Source: Roseibium marinum (GTDB lineage: Bacteria > Pseudomonadota > Alphaproteobacteria > Rhizobiales > Stappiaceae). From it: 64,000 nt of DNA. Below are positions 1 to 8,504 of this stretch, one piece after another. The notes below the pieces were generated by a model. The model worked only from the letters and a program-made list of their open reading frames with translations, was not told the DNA's origin and did not search any database. The position numbers were made by a program, and so were the translations under genes. Numbering within the stretch: the first letter of the stretch is position 1; each line of letters opens with the position of its first letter. The stretch is taken from positions 806,001-870,000 of the forward strand of contig NZ_PPCN01000001.1 in NCBI RefSeq assembly GCF_002906165.1, in the 5' to 3' direction.

Positions 1-1
1 G

Positions 2-283
2 TTTCCGCTTGGTCCGGATTTGGCGGCGTGTTCCGCGACACTCGATACCAATCTCCGGCAGAGCGAGGATGGCGCCTGGTGGCTGGATCTGGAAACCGAC
101 CGGATGCTCCGGTCGGTGAATATCCACGTCGATCCTTTCCGGCCTTCGGACAACTGGTTTCATCTGGCCCCGGGAAAGAAGCGCCGGATTGAACTGCGGC
201 CAGATCCGCGAACGGAGAGCCCGGCCCGGCCCATCGGCTTCGTTTCCGCGTTGAACCGCAATGGAAAAGTTACAGTCACCTAA
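2..283 (+). CDS. C-terminal fragment of a GH2/beta-mannosidase-like glycoside hydrolase (cut by window edge)
   Basis: The frame is open from the first complete codon at base 2 to TAA at 281-283, so only the last 93 residues are visible and the start lies outside the window. The segment looks like the beta-sandwich tail of family 2 glycoside hydrolases: a short strand-rich domain ending with a 'DNWFHLAPG' turn followed by a basic strand, where beta-mannosidases have a similar D-N-x-F-x-L-x-P-G motif. No catalytic residues fall in this part, so substrate cannot be assigned. It faces, and overlaps by 4 bp, the end of the Wzz-like gene. A glycan hydrolase fits the exopolysaccharide locus that follows. 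Confidence 0.5.
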   Translation, partial: FPLGPDLAACSATLDTNLRQSEDGAWWLDLETDRMLRSVNIHVDPFRPSDNWFHLAPGKKRRIELRPDPRTESPARPIGFVSALNRNGKVTVT

Positions 284-2376
284 GCGCTGAGAGCGGCTGA
301 CCGTTCAACGGACACGATCACATGATCCGCTGCATCCCGCAGTACGGCTTCGACCTGTGGCGATGCCATGGGAGATTCCGAAATCACAATGAGGTCGAAT
401 TCGGGATCCAGACCAGACCCGTTCAGGACCTGGTAGCTGTCTTTCGTGTCTTGCTGGTATTTTCTGCGGCCATGCGTCAGGCTCAGGAAATCGATGTCGA
501 GATTTGCCAGTTTGACGGCGTCATTGAGATCCGTCGCCGGGTGCGGCCGGTCCAGCATTTTCGGCGAAAGCCGCTCGGCCGCCGCATTGTTGTCGACAAG
601 CAGAACCCGGAAATTCTTCAGGCTGGCCGCCGCGAAAACAACCGACAGGGCCGCCATGCTGTGCCCGCCGTCGGTGCTGGTCACGATCACGGTGCTTGCG
701 AAACCGTCGACGCGGTCGGACTGGAGCTTTTTGAGAATGGTGAAGACGGATTTCCAGTAAGGGCGCATTTCGCGGTCGGTCGCCCCGCTCTTGAAGTCCC
801 AAAGCGACGTCAGCAGATCTTCCGTGTCCATGTCCTCCAGGCGCCCCTGGGAGGGCGGCCGGGGCAGATAAGACACCGCCAGCGCGGCCGGGGGCGCTTG
901 CGGGGCGAGTTGAGGTGATCTCGGAGCCGGAATTTCCGGCACGGCGGGTGTGGCAAGATCGCCTGCCGATGCGTAGGCGACATCGGATCGTGGATATAGA
1001 AGATAGCGCATGCAAAGGGAGAACGCCGAGCGGCCAATCGCCAGCAGAGTGCCGATCATGCCGCCGAGAAAAAGCCCCAGCAGCACAAGCAGTTTCTTTT
1101 TCGGCCAGACAGGAGACGACGGCGGAATCGCCGGCGAGATGATCCGCGCGTTCGGAATGCTGATCTGATCGATCTCGGTGATTTCCTTCGTCCGGCTCAG
1201 CAGATTTTCATAAAGCGTCTTGTTGGTGTCCGCGTCGATCTGCAGTTCCTGCAATTCGATGCGCGATTGCTGGTCGAGATTCGACCTCGAGCGCACCGTA
1301 TCGAGTTGGATTTCAAGCTTGGCGACGCGATCGCGCAGAACATCCGCTTCAAGTTGCGCGGTACTGGCGATCCGGCGTATTTCGCTTTCGATCTGTCCGC
1401 GGATTTCCCGCGTCTGGGCACGGGCCCTGATCAGGTCCGGATGAGACGGCAGCAGTTCGGCGGAAAGGTTTGCCTCGGCGCGGGCGACGGTCGCATATTG
1501 CTGGCGCAGATTGGCAATCGTCGTGGACGCGGTCACATCGGTGAGCGCATCGAGATCCGCGCCCGAGTCGATCATCCGCCGAATTTCAGAGGCCTTTGCC
1601 TCGGCGGCGGCAAGCGCGGCCTTCTGCTCAGTGAGCTGGGTATTCAGTTCCGCCAGCTCCTGATCGGTCAACAACCCGTTCTGGTCGGTCGATTGCAGAT
1701 TGTTTTTGGCCTTGAAGGCCTCGACCCTGGCTTCGGCCTCGCGAAGCTGACCTCTCAAAATCTTGAGCCTGTCCCCGACCTTCTCCTCGACCGTGCGGCC
1801 GACATTGGACACCTGACCCGCCTGGTCGGTGATATAGGTTTCGACAATGGCGTTGGACAGGATCGCGGCCTGTATCGGCGATCCCGCATCGACCGAAACG
1901 TTGATGACGAAGGTGAGGCCCTCGCGGTCGACCGACATGGCATCGCGGAGCGCTTCCACGGAACTGTTCGCGGATGCCTCCTGGGTCTCCGGAGAGCCTT
2001 TCCCGGACCCGCCGAAAAGCGAAGTCAGAATTCCCTGACTGGCCGGCTGGTCGCCGAATTCCGGATCTTCCGTCAAATTGAGGTGAGTGACGACATTCCT
2101 GAGAACGGAGGAGGACTGCAGCACGGTCACCTGGCTATCGACGACAAAGGTGTCTTCCAGATAACGTGTCGGTGCGCTCCGGTCCTCGAAGGGCTGACGC
2201 ACAGACGGATCGATGAGGACCTGGGTCGTCGCCCGGTAAATCGGCTTCAGGCTGATGGAGATGGCAGCCGCTGCAACCGCGCCCGCAATCGCGCAGAGGA
2301 GCACGATACCTATCCTGCGCCGAAACTCGGCCAGAATATCCAGAATGTCCCGAAATGTAGGTGTTCTTTGCGACAC
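280..2376 (-). CDS. Wzz/GNVR polysaccharide co-polymerase with degenerate BY-kinase domain
   Basis: A 698-aa inner-membrane polysaccharide co-polymerase that should control chain length or export of the exopolysaccharide. Visible layout: cytoplasmic N-terminus, membrane segment at about 22-42, Wzz domain, long periplasmic coiled coil at about 195-400 with a GNVR-like 'LPSHPDL' region near 309, second membrane segment at about 429-448, Pro-rich linker, then a cytoplasmic domain from about 540 shaped like a bacterial tyrosine kinase. In that domain the Walker A loop reads TSTDGGHSM (566-574), so the catalytic Lys is replaced by His. The A' motif is LLVDNN and there is no C-terminal Tyr cluster. 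It is therefore probably not a kinase. It is divergent from the WecG-type gene. Confidence 0.85.
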   Translation of the reverse strand: MSQRTPTFRDILDILAEFRRRIGIVLLCAIAGAVAAAAISISLKPIYRATTQVLIDPSVRQPFEDRSAPTRYLEDTFVVDSQVTVLQSSSVLRNVVTHLNLTEDPEFGDQPASQGILTSLFGGSGKGSPETQEASANSSVEALRDAMSVDREGLTFVINVSVDAGSPIQAAILSNAIVETYITDQAGQVSNVGRTVEEKVGDRLKILRGQLREAEARVEAFKAKNNLQSTDQNGLLTDQELAELNTQLTEQKAALAAAEAKASEIRRMIDSGADLDALTDVTASTTIANLRQQYATVARAEANLSAELLPSHPDLIRARAQTREIRGQIESEIRRIASTAQLEADVLRDRVAKLEIQLDTVRSRSNLDQQSRIELQELQIDADTNKTLYENLLSRTKEITEIDQISIPNARIISPAIPPSSPVWPKKKLLVLLGLFLGGMIGTLLAIGRSAFSLCMRYLLYPRSDVAYASAGDLATPAVPEIPAPRSPQLAPQAPPAALAVSYLPRPPSQGRLEDMDTEDLLTSLWDFKSGATDREMRPYWKSVFTILKKLQSDRVDGFASTVIVTSTDGGHSMAALSVVFAAASLKNFRVLLVDNNAAAERLSPKMLDRPHPATDLNDAVKLANLDIDFLSLTHGRRKYQQDTKDSYQVLNGSGLDPEFDLIVISESPMASPQVEAVLRDAADHVIVSVERSAALSA

Positions 2377-2744
2377 TTAACCGACCCGCTTCCAGTGCGA
2401 ATTTAATGCAACGCCAACCCTGTTCATTCCGGAAAAATAACAGAACATGGTTAGCAACTGCCTAATGGGGGCACTGTGAGAGGGTCCTGGAACCTTGCCG
2501 CGGGCCCTTTCGACGACAGACTGCCGGAGCTTGTTCCCACGGACGCAAAATGCCGCACGGCTGCAATCCGAAGTACAGTCCAGATGTGACTTCATCATTT
2601 CGGTTAAATCATGGCGAATGCTGCTGGAACCGGAAAACTGCGGAGCCTCGAGGATTTCCACTCAGCCCCTAACCCGTGCTTAACTACAGGTGTGGTATCG
2701 CTCTTGTCTGCCGAGTCATCTCGCTAAAAAAGTTCTGGAACTGA
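2377..2744. promoter_or_regulatory. Divergent intergenic region between the Wzz-like and WecG-like genes
   Basis: These 368 bp separate two genes reading outward and should hold promoters for both sides of the exopolysaccharide locus. I see AT-richer stretches near both gene starts and no convincing ORF, riboswitch or long inverted repeat. Promoter boxes cannot be assigned by eye. Confidence 0.4.
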
Positions 2745-3545
2745 ATGATCCTCCCCGAAGCCAAACACTGGCGGCAATCCGGTTCAACGCGCGCCCAGGC
2801 GACGACGGTGCTTGGCGGACTTCCCATTGCGAATATCGGGATGCGGGAAACGGCTGAGCAATTTGTCGAGATTGCACTCGCTGCGAGGACCGGGAACCGC
2901 CTTCCCTACTATTCCACTTCGGCGAACGGTCAGGTCATTGCCATGGCGGCGAAGGATCCGGACTTCAGAAAGCTTCTGCTGAGCGCGGACCAGATCCATG
3001 CCGATGGCATGCCAATGGTGCTGTTGTCGCGTCATGTCGCCAGAAACGCCTTGCGCGAGCGCGTGGCCACGACGGATCTTGTCCACGCGACTGCCGGCGC
3101 AGCCGAACGAGCCGGTGTCAGCTTCTATTTTCTCGGGGCGCATGAGGAGGTCAACAAGCTGGCCGTCGAGCGGATGCAGGCGCTTTACCCGGACCTGAAG
3201 TTTGCCGGACGGGGCAATGGTTATTTCTCGCCGGAGGAAGAAAAGGCCGTTGTCGAGGAAATCAGTCGTTTGAAGCCGGACATCCTGTGGGTGGGTCTTG
3301 GTGTGCCGCGCGAGCAGGATTTCGTAGTTCGAAATCTTGAGAACCTGCGTGGCGTCGGAGTGATCAAGACCAGCGGCGGCCTGTTTGATTTTCTGTCGGG
3401 GAAGAACAGCCGGGCGCCGCAGTGGATGCAGAAATGCGGCCTGGAATGGCTTTATCGGATTATGCTGGAGCCGCGCCGGCTGACCCGGAGATATCTCTTC
3501 ACCAACCCGGTCGCCCTGCGCGAGATTTTACGGAACTCGAAATAG
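2745..3545 (+). CDS. WecG/TagA/CpsF family glycosyltransferase
   Basis: A 266-aa GT26-type transferase that moves a sugar from a nucleotide donor to a lipid-linked acceptor at the cytoplasmic membrane, an early step in repeat-unit assembly. Family marks in order: 'STSANGQVIAMA' at about 57-68 (the usual site is T-x-N), 'ADGMPMVLLSR' at about 86-96 with the conserved Asp, 'FLGA', and 'VGLGVPREQDF' around 180-190 (family: G-x-G-x-P-x-Q-E). Length is slightly above the family norm of about 240-250. The basic C-terminus (LEPRRLTRRY) fits peripheral membrane association. It stands alone between two minus-strand genes. Confidence 0.9.
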   Translation: MILPEAKHWRQSGSTRAQATTVLGGLPIANIGMRETAEQFVEIALAARTGNRLPYYSTSANGQVIAMAAKDPDFRKLLLSADQIHADGMPMVLLSRHVARNALRERVATTDLVHATAGAAERAGVSFYFLGAHEEVNKLAVERMQALYPDLKFAGRGNGYFSPEEEKAVVEEISRLKPDILWVGLGVPREQDFVVRNLENLRGVGVIKTSGGLFDFLSGKNSRAPQWMQKCGLEWLYRIMLEPRRLTRRYLFTNPVALREILRNSK

Positions 3546-3567
3546 CGCGCCGGTCCCGCTTCTGAAT

Positions 3568-4659
3568 TCAGTCTCTGAGACGTGCCTCCTCTCGGACGCA
3601 GTCGTCGATTTTCGCGATCAGGTCGCGCCAGAGCGCGTCGATTTCCCCTGTCGGATCGGTTGTTTCGATCTTCGTCCACCGTGCCTTCAGAACGGCATCG
3701 GCAGCTTCTCCCGCGTCCGCTCCGGTCGGGATCAGCTGGATTCCCCTGGTTTCGATCAGGCGCTGAAACAGCCGGTGATGCTCCAGGGCGCTGGAATTGG
3801 CCGGGGCATTCACGACGACGGGCTTGCCCGAGGCCGCGGCCGCCAGAACGCTGCCGCGCCGCGCGGTCAGCCCGCCTGGCAGCAGATAGCAAAAAACGTC
3901 GATCTCGCCAAAGATCGCGAACAGTTCCGCCTCGCTGCCGATAAACCCGCTTACGGCAACCCTGTCAGACAGCCCGAGCCGGTCCACCGCGGCGAAAAAA
4001 TCCTGTTCGACGGTGTCCTGGCCCTTGATGAACGATCCGGCGAAAGCCACAAAAACATCCTCGCCCCGCGCCCGAAGGTCGGCGGCTACCGCCAGGACGG
4101 AAGCCACCTGCTTTTGCGGATAGATCGATCCGAACTGACCCAGGATCATCCGTCCCCTGGCGCGCTCTTTCGCGAGCCGGGCGGAAAAATCGCCGGGCTT
4201 CACGTTTTCAGGTGCCGTCAGGTTGGGCGGGATCGGGATGACTGTCCTGCGTCCGGTCGCAAGACGTGAGAGCCGCGATGCCGCGAACTCGTCGGCGATT
4301 TCAGGCGCTGAAAAGCAGATTTCGGTCGCCAGCAGCAAGACAGGCGCAAGCACGACCCGCCGCTTCCAGTCGAGTGACGTCCATTCGTGCAGGATTGCAA
4401 CGGTGCCTTTTTTGGAAAGCCTTGCGGTCAGGGCCGCCAGGGTGGGTTCCAGCAGCTTTTTCTTCCAGGCGACGATCGGGAAATTCAGGACCAGTGCATC
4501 CGATCGCTTCAGGGACCGCAAGAGCCCGAAAGGATCGAACCCGAGCACCTGCGTGACGGCCCGCGCGCCGAGCTTGCGGGCCAGGAGCCTGGAAAACTCT
4601 TCGACGCCGCAGGTTTGCGCGGCGCTTGAGATCATGACGAGATAACGGGTGGATGGCAT
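3568..4659 (-). CDS. GT-B fold glycosyltransferase (GT4-like)
   Basis: A 363-aa putative cytoplasmic retaining glycosyltransferase with a two-lobe GT-B layout. The N-terminal lobe begins with a hydrophobic strand and a 'CGVEEFSRLLA' helix. The C-terminal lobe starts at about 170 (GRMILGQFGSIYPQKQ) and contains 'SGFIGSEAELFAIFGEID' and the donor-site segment 'LTARRGSVLAAAASGKPVV', where classical GT4 enzymes have E-x7-E; the first Glu is not obvious. Donor and acceptor are unknown. It converges on the WecG-type gene with only 22 bp between them, and its promoter side faces the inverted-repeat element at 4727-4891. Confidence 0.8.
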   Translation of the reverse strand: MPSTRYLVMISSAAQTCGVEEFSRLLARKLGARAVTQVLGFDPFGLLRSLKRSDALVLNFPIVAWKKKLLEPTLAALTARLSKKGTVAILHEWTSLDWKRRVVLAPVLLLATEICFSAPEIADEFAASRLSRLATGRRTVIPIPPNLTAPENVKPGDFSARLAKERARGRMILGQFGSIYPQKQVASVLAVAADLRARGEDVFVAFAGSFIKGQDTVEQDFFAAVDRLGLSDRVAVSGFIGSEAELFAIFGEIDVFCYLLPGGLTARRGSVLAAAASGKPVVVNAPANSSALEHHRLFQRLIETRGIQLIPTGADAGEAADAVLKARWTKIETTDPTGEIDALWRDLIAKIDDCVREEARLRD

Positions 4660-4726
4660 GTCTGAGCTTTGCGAACGGGGTCAATGAGATATCGGTACGA
4701 TATTGAACTGCGATATAAAGAAGATG

Positions 4727-4891
4727 TTTAGGTCACGGACTCATAAATGAGGATGAAATGGCATGGAAATGGCGGAATCCAGCGAGAAAGGGTGCGCAGA
4801 GTGGGCTTTGTGCCCGGTCAAGCACGCTGACACTGCGGGGTGAAGCTATTTCCATGCCATTTCATCCTCATTTATGAGTCCGTGACCTAAA
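4727..4891. repeat. 165-bp MITE-like element with 44-bp perfect inverted repeats
   Basis: Bases 4727-4770 and 4848-4891 are exact reverse complements over 44 nt, separated by a 77-bp unique spacer (4771-4847). The outer ends start TTTAGGTCACGGACTCAT. Each arm can be read as beginning at GGTCACGG next to a TA dinucleotide, the target type used by IS630/Tc1-like elements. The flanks AAAGAAGATG (left) and AAAGAAGTG (right) are also nearly the same. There is no room for a transposase. The arms are much longer than those of a Rho-independent terminator, so a non-autonomous transposable element is the simplest reading; transcription across it would give a very stable hairpin. Confidence 0.7.
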
Positions 4892-4975
4892 AGAAGTGTT
4901 CACATGTAAAGCCGGATCTTGTCGACCCGGAGCCCCGCTTTCCTGCGTCCGCCATCGCCTGCACTGGGAACCAAT

Positions 4976-5863
4976 ATGCAAACGCCTTCGGTCTCGATCG
5001 TTACACCGAGCTACCACAATGATCTGCGGCGGTGCGAATTGCTCTGTGAAACGATTGACCGTCTGGTGACCGGCTTCGATCACCACTTCATTGTGGTCGG
5101 AGACGAAGACCTCGAGATCTTCAGGCATCTGTCAGGTCCCAAACGGTCGATTGTGCCATCTTCGGACCTGTTGCCGCGGTTTTGGCCGCTGCCTAAATGG
5201 CGTGGTCGGCGGTACTGGTGGTCCCCGCGGATAAGATTGCCTGTATACGGCTGGCATCTGCAGCAGTTGCGCAAGTTTGCAATGACCGCGGACCAGGAAA
5301 GCGACCGTGTCTTGTTCATCGATTCGGACGGGGTTTTCTGCAGACCGACAGATTTGCGCAAGCTTGCCGGACGGCCAAAGTCACCGCTTTTTTATTCGGG
5401 CGGCGACATCAATCCCTCGCGGCCCAATCATGTGCGCTGGTGGAAGAACGCTCACAAGATCCTGGGGATCGACGTACCTGCATTACCGGGAGACGATTTC
5501 ATCGGCCCCATGATTGTCTGGGAGCGGCAAACCGTCAAAGCGTTGCTTGCACGCATTGAAAGCGTATGTGGCTGTCCCTGGTGGGCAGGGCTCGCGCGCC
5601 AGCGGCATTTTTCCGAATACCTAATCTATGGCATTGCCGTTGCCAGCGACCCGGCTCTTGCCGAACGTCACGAACTGATCTCCATAAGCCATTGCCTCAC
5701 CTATTGGGGCGGTCCGCAACTCGATAAAGCCGGATTGACTTCCTTTATGGACGGTCTGCAGTCTCATCATCACGCGATCACCATACAGTCCCACACAGAA
5801 ACACCGCTTCAGACCATCCGCGAGGTGGTGTTGGAGCAATCGGAACGCTCAGGACGGGTCTGA
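4976..5863 (+). CDS. DUF6492-type putative glycosyltransferase
   Basis: A 295-aa GT-A-like protein. The opening 'SIVTPSYHNDLRRCELLCETID', followed by 'HHFIVVGDEDLEIF' and the acidic 'VLFIDSDGVF' (a DxD-type metal site), matches my recollection of DUF6492 proteins in polysaccharide loci; donor and acceptor are unknown. I chose ATG 4976 because GGGAA lies 5 nt upstream and the conserved strand starts six residues in; the in-frame TTG at 4919 adds an unconserved Pro-rich leader with no good ribosome site. It is just downstream of the MITE-like repeat and overlaps the end of the next, opposing gene by 15 bp. Confidence 0.75.
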   Translation: MQTPSVSIVTPSYHNDLRRCELLCETIDRLVTGFDHHFIVVGDEDLEIFRHLSGPKRSIVPSSDLLPRFWPLPKWRGRRYWWSPRIRLPVYGWHLQQLRKFAMTADQESDRVLFIDSDGVFCRPTDLRKLAGRPKSPLFYSGGDINPSRPNHVRWWKNAHKILGIDVPALPGDDFIGPMIVWERQTVKALLARIESVCGCPWWAGLARQRHFSEYLIYGIAVASDPALAERHELISISHCLTYWGGPQLDKAGLTSFMDGLQSHHHAITIQSHTETPLQTIREVVLEQSERSGRV

Positions 5864-6799
5864 AGCCTTGTAGGGCGCGGGCAGAAAACCGAGAGCCGCG
5901 TAAAAACGGCCCACCGGCAAGAGCAACGGATGACTGGCGGGAAGCAGACGCCGGGTTTGGGCAAGCACCGCGATTGAACGCAGGACACCCAATCCGAGAC
6001 TTGCCAGGTTTTTGGCCCAGGCCACAGCCGGAGACATGCCGTTCGACCTGTCGACCATGTAGTTTATCGAGCCGGTCCTGACGGATCGGGTCATCAGGAA
6101 TTTGGCTGAGGTCCGTTCAGAAGGCACGAATTCCTGTATCTCGGCCTTTGAGTTCCAGAAAGTCGTGAACCCGGCCAGACGGCATCGGGTGAAGAAATCC
6201 ATATCGCCGCCGCCCAGGAAATTGAAGCGAAGGTCAAAAAACGGCGCACCCAGTTTATCAAAGACGCGACGCCGGATCAGGCAATTCCCTGACCCGTGAA
6301 GCTGATCGATTTGCCGTGTCGCACCGTCGATGGAAATGAACAGCTGGTGGTTGCGGACACTGTCCGGCACCGCGCCCTCGAATTTTCTGTTGACCGGTCC
6401 TCCGACGATATCTGCCGCTTCCCGTCTGGCAAGGCCGACCATTTCGGCCAGCCAAAGCGGTGCGGCGGTTTCGTCGTCGTCGATCATGAGAAAAAATTCC
6501 GCTTCGGGAAACGCATGCAGGGCTTCGCTGAAGGCCTTGTTGATCGCAAAGCAGTTTCCCTGATTTGCCTCGGTGAAGACCGAGTTCGGAATGGCATTCT
6601 TCTCAAAAAAATCCCTGGCGGCATTCTCCCCGGCTGGATTGGCGGCATCGTTGTCAACGACGACGATTGCAAAGCGGAAATCGACAGCCTGATTTGCGAG
6701 GGAAGCCAGCGTGCGGGCAAGCCACTCCGGTCTGCGAAACGTCGGTATGCAGATAACGGCTTCAATTTTCGTTTGGTCGGACATTGGAGCGTGTCTCAT
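5849..6799 (-). CDS. Family 2 glycosyltransferase
   Basis: A 316-aa inverting GT-A transferase. Visible marks: 'AVICIPTFRRPEWLARTLASL' start (14-34), 'VVDNDA' nucleotide site, 'NQGNCFAINKA', the DxD-type metal site 'MIDDDE' (D107-D109), and 'GGGDMDFFTRCRLAG' where GT2 enzymes place the catalytic 'ED'. A hydrophobic C-terminal stretch (about 255-300) may bind the membrane. The ATG at 6784 is an alternative start; neither start has a strong ribosome site. It lies directly downstream of the Wzy-like gene on the same strand, gap 25 bp, so the two are probably co-transcribed. Confidence 0.85.
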   Translation of the reverse strand: MRHAPMSDQTKIEAVICIPTFRRPEWLARTLASLANQAVDFRFAIVVVDNDAANPAGENAARDFFEKNAIPNSVFTEANQGNCFAINKAFSEALHAFPEAEFFLMIDDDETAAPLWLAEMVGLARREAADIVGGPVNRKFEGAVPDSVRNHQLFISIDGATRQIDQLHGSGNCLIRRRVFDKLGAPFFDLRFNFLGGGDMDFFTRCRLAGFTTFWNSKAEIQEFVPSERTSAKFLMTRSVRTGSINYMVDRSNGMSPAVAWAKNLASLGLGVLRSIAVLAQTRRLLPASHPLLLPVGRFYAALGFLPAPYKASDPS

Positions 6800-6824
6800 T
6801 GTGAACCGTTTATCGCCTTACGCT

Positions 6825-8201
6825 CTAATGCGGGTTTGTCGCAAGTGCGCTCTGCGCTCCGGTGGCCGCCTTGCCCGGATCCGCAGCCACCAGATGGGCA
6901 TAAGCCTGCAGCCGCAGACCGAAGACACCCATAAGCATCGTGAACCAGACGGGGCCGGCATTTCCGAAAAACGGACTTTCGAGGCATGAGAAAAACAACG
7001 AAAACAACCAGATGCGAAGGAAAAGCCGGGTAAGAAGCTGATCGTTTCCACCCGCAAAAGCCTTGTTCGCATATCTGATGGGCAGAAACACCAGCCAGGT
7101 GACAACAAGCAGAAAGCCCGGGATGCCGGCATTGATGAATTGTTCCAGGTATCCGTTATGGGCGTTGGCGGCCGTCACCGCCCAGGACTGGAGCGAGTAG
7201 CCGCTGCGGAACAGCGCTTCTGTCTGCCAGAAGGACTGATACCCGTAGCCGGTAATCGGGCTCCGCTCGATCGCATTGAGTGCGATGGCCCAGATTGACG
7301 TTCTGTCGGTGAACGTCGGATCGACACCGGCGGACGCGAGCAATTGTTGAATGCTCTCCGACACGGCAGCCGACATCAACAGCGTGTTCACGACAACCAG
7401 GCCGCCAATGACGATCACCGGGCGCAGGAACCGGACCCTTTCGAAGATCCAACTCAGGAGCAGGATGAGGGGAAGCATGGCGAAAGAGGTCTTGCTACCG
7501 GACTTCCAGAGAAAGAGGGTCGCCGCGATGACGATCATGCTGCCTAAAAGCGTGGATTTTACCCTGGAAATATAGAGGCCGAAGAAGATCGCGAACACCA
7601 TTGCGGCTGCTGCGACATTCTTGTGGCCCATATGGCCGCGCCAATCGCCCGCCAGTTGCTGTTCCAGAGCATCGGTGAACTGGTGAATGGCAAGATGCGG
7701 CAGAGCGACAACGCCGTAATAGGCAATCCCTATGACGGCCGTCAGCGCGATGCAGATCAGCGTCGTGAACTGTTCGCGTGATCTCGGCAGCAACAGGATT
7801 GCGCTTCCGCAACTACAGACGAGAATTGCAAATACAATCCGGCGGAATGCGGTGCCCGGATCGCCGGCGAACAGGCTCGCAAACGCAAACCATGCGAGTA
7901 TGGCCAGAAGGAGCCCGTGGGGACAGAGCAGAAACCGGCGGTTTGATTTGCCAAACACCACGAAAAGCAAAATCCCTGACATCAGGGCGACAACAATCTG
8001 GTTGAACCGGTTGGAACTGCCGCCATAGGGGGTGGTCAGGTTTGCCGCATTCGGGTTCGGAAACGGGGCGAGGCCGATCCAGAAATAGAAAAATACACCG
8101 AGAAACAGGGCCGCCGTCAGAATCCAGCCACCGCTGCGGCCGCGTGTACGCACGCCAGTGTGGACGCTGTGCATTGGCGGGATCGGGGTGGTGCTGTACA
8201 T
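6825..8201 (-). CDS. O-antigen ligase / Wzy-type polymerase
   Basis: A 458-aa polytopic inner-membrane protein with about ten to twelve hydrophobic segments and a large periplasmic loop around 230-330 ('SGSKTSFAMLPLILLL', 'FTDRTSIWAIALNAIERSPITGYGYQSFW', 'AHNGYLEQFINAGIPGF'). The order R-x-x-x-W ... G-x-G ... A-H-N-x-Y is the signature of the Wzy_C/WaaL family. Such proteins either polymerise undecaprenyl-linked repeat units or ligate them to a carrier. Beside a Wzx flippase and a Wzz-type co-polymerase, polymerase (ExoQ-like) is the likelier role. ATG 8174 is a possible shorter start. Confidence 0.85.
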   Translation of the reverse strand: MYSTTPIPPMHSVHTGVRTRGRSGGWILTAALFLGVFFYFWIGLAPFPNPNAANLTTPYGGSSNRFNQIVVALMSGILLFVVFGKSNRRFLLCPHGLLLAILAWFAFASLFAGDPGTAFRRIVFAILVCSCGSAILLLPRSREQFTTLICIALTAVIGIAYYGVVALPHLAIHQFTDALEQQLAGDWRGHMGHKNVAAAAMVFAIFFGLYISRVKSTLLGSMIVIAATLFLWKSGSKTSFAMLPLILLLSWIFERVRFLRPVIVIGGLVVVNTLLMSAAVSESIQQLLASAGVDPTFTDRTSIWAIALNAIERSPITGYGYQSFWQTEALFRSGYSLQSWAVTAANAHNGYLEQFINAGIPGFLLVVTWLVFLPIRYANKAFAGGNDQLLTRLFLRIWLFSLFFSCLESPFFGNAGPVWFTMLMGVFGLRLQAYAHLVAADPGKAATGAQSALATNPH

Positions 8202-8504
8202 CTTTCAGTATTGATTCCGTTTCCAATGCGAATCTGCGTTTCAGCAGATACCGATCCAGTTAAGCATCCGATAACCTGTCAGATAATTTAGTTTTCAGGC
8301 AACCTATAACCATGTTACGACGCCGCTAAACGCGGGTTGGCATTACGTAATCGTTGCGTATTCCCGACTTGGCGCTAGAGCGTGTCGCGTTTAAGCGGAT
8401 TCGTGGATCTAGGAGGACGCCCGAGGCAGCGTTTGCATTGCAAATGCGTTCGGGCAATTTCCTGAATTCAATTCAACACGACGCGCTTCAAGGATACGAA
8501 ATCG
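8202..8504. promoter_or_regulatory. Divergent intergenic region upstream of the GH10 gene, with a 37-bp hairpin
   Basis: These 303 bp separate the Wzy-like gene from the GH10 gene. Bases 8419-8455 form an interrupted palindrome: GCCCGA/TCGGGC outer arms surround a TTTGCA-T-TGCAAA core. It lies 50 bp before the xylanase start and could be an operator or a leader hairpin. The TAGAGCGTGTCGCGTTTAAG stretch just upstream looks like dispersed intergenic repeats common in Hyphomicrobiales. No ORF is convincing. Confidence 0.4.

Noticed and set aside
1267-2406. 379-aa plus-strand ORF antisense to the Wzz-like gene
   Set aside because: It mirrors codon bias of the real minus-strand gene, is Arg/Gly-rich and has no family marks.
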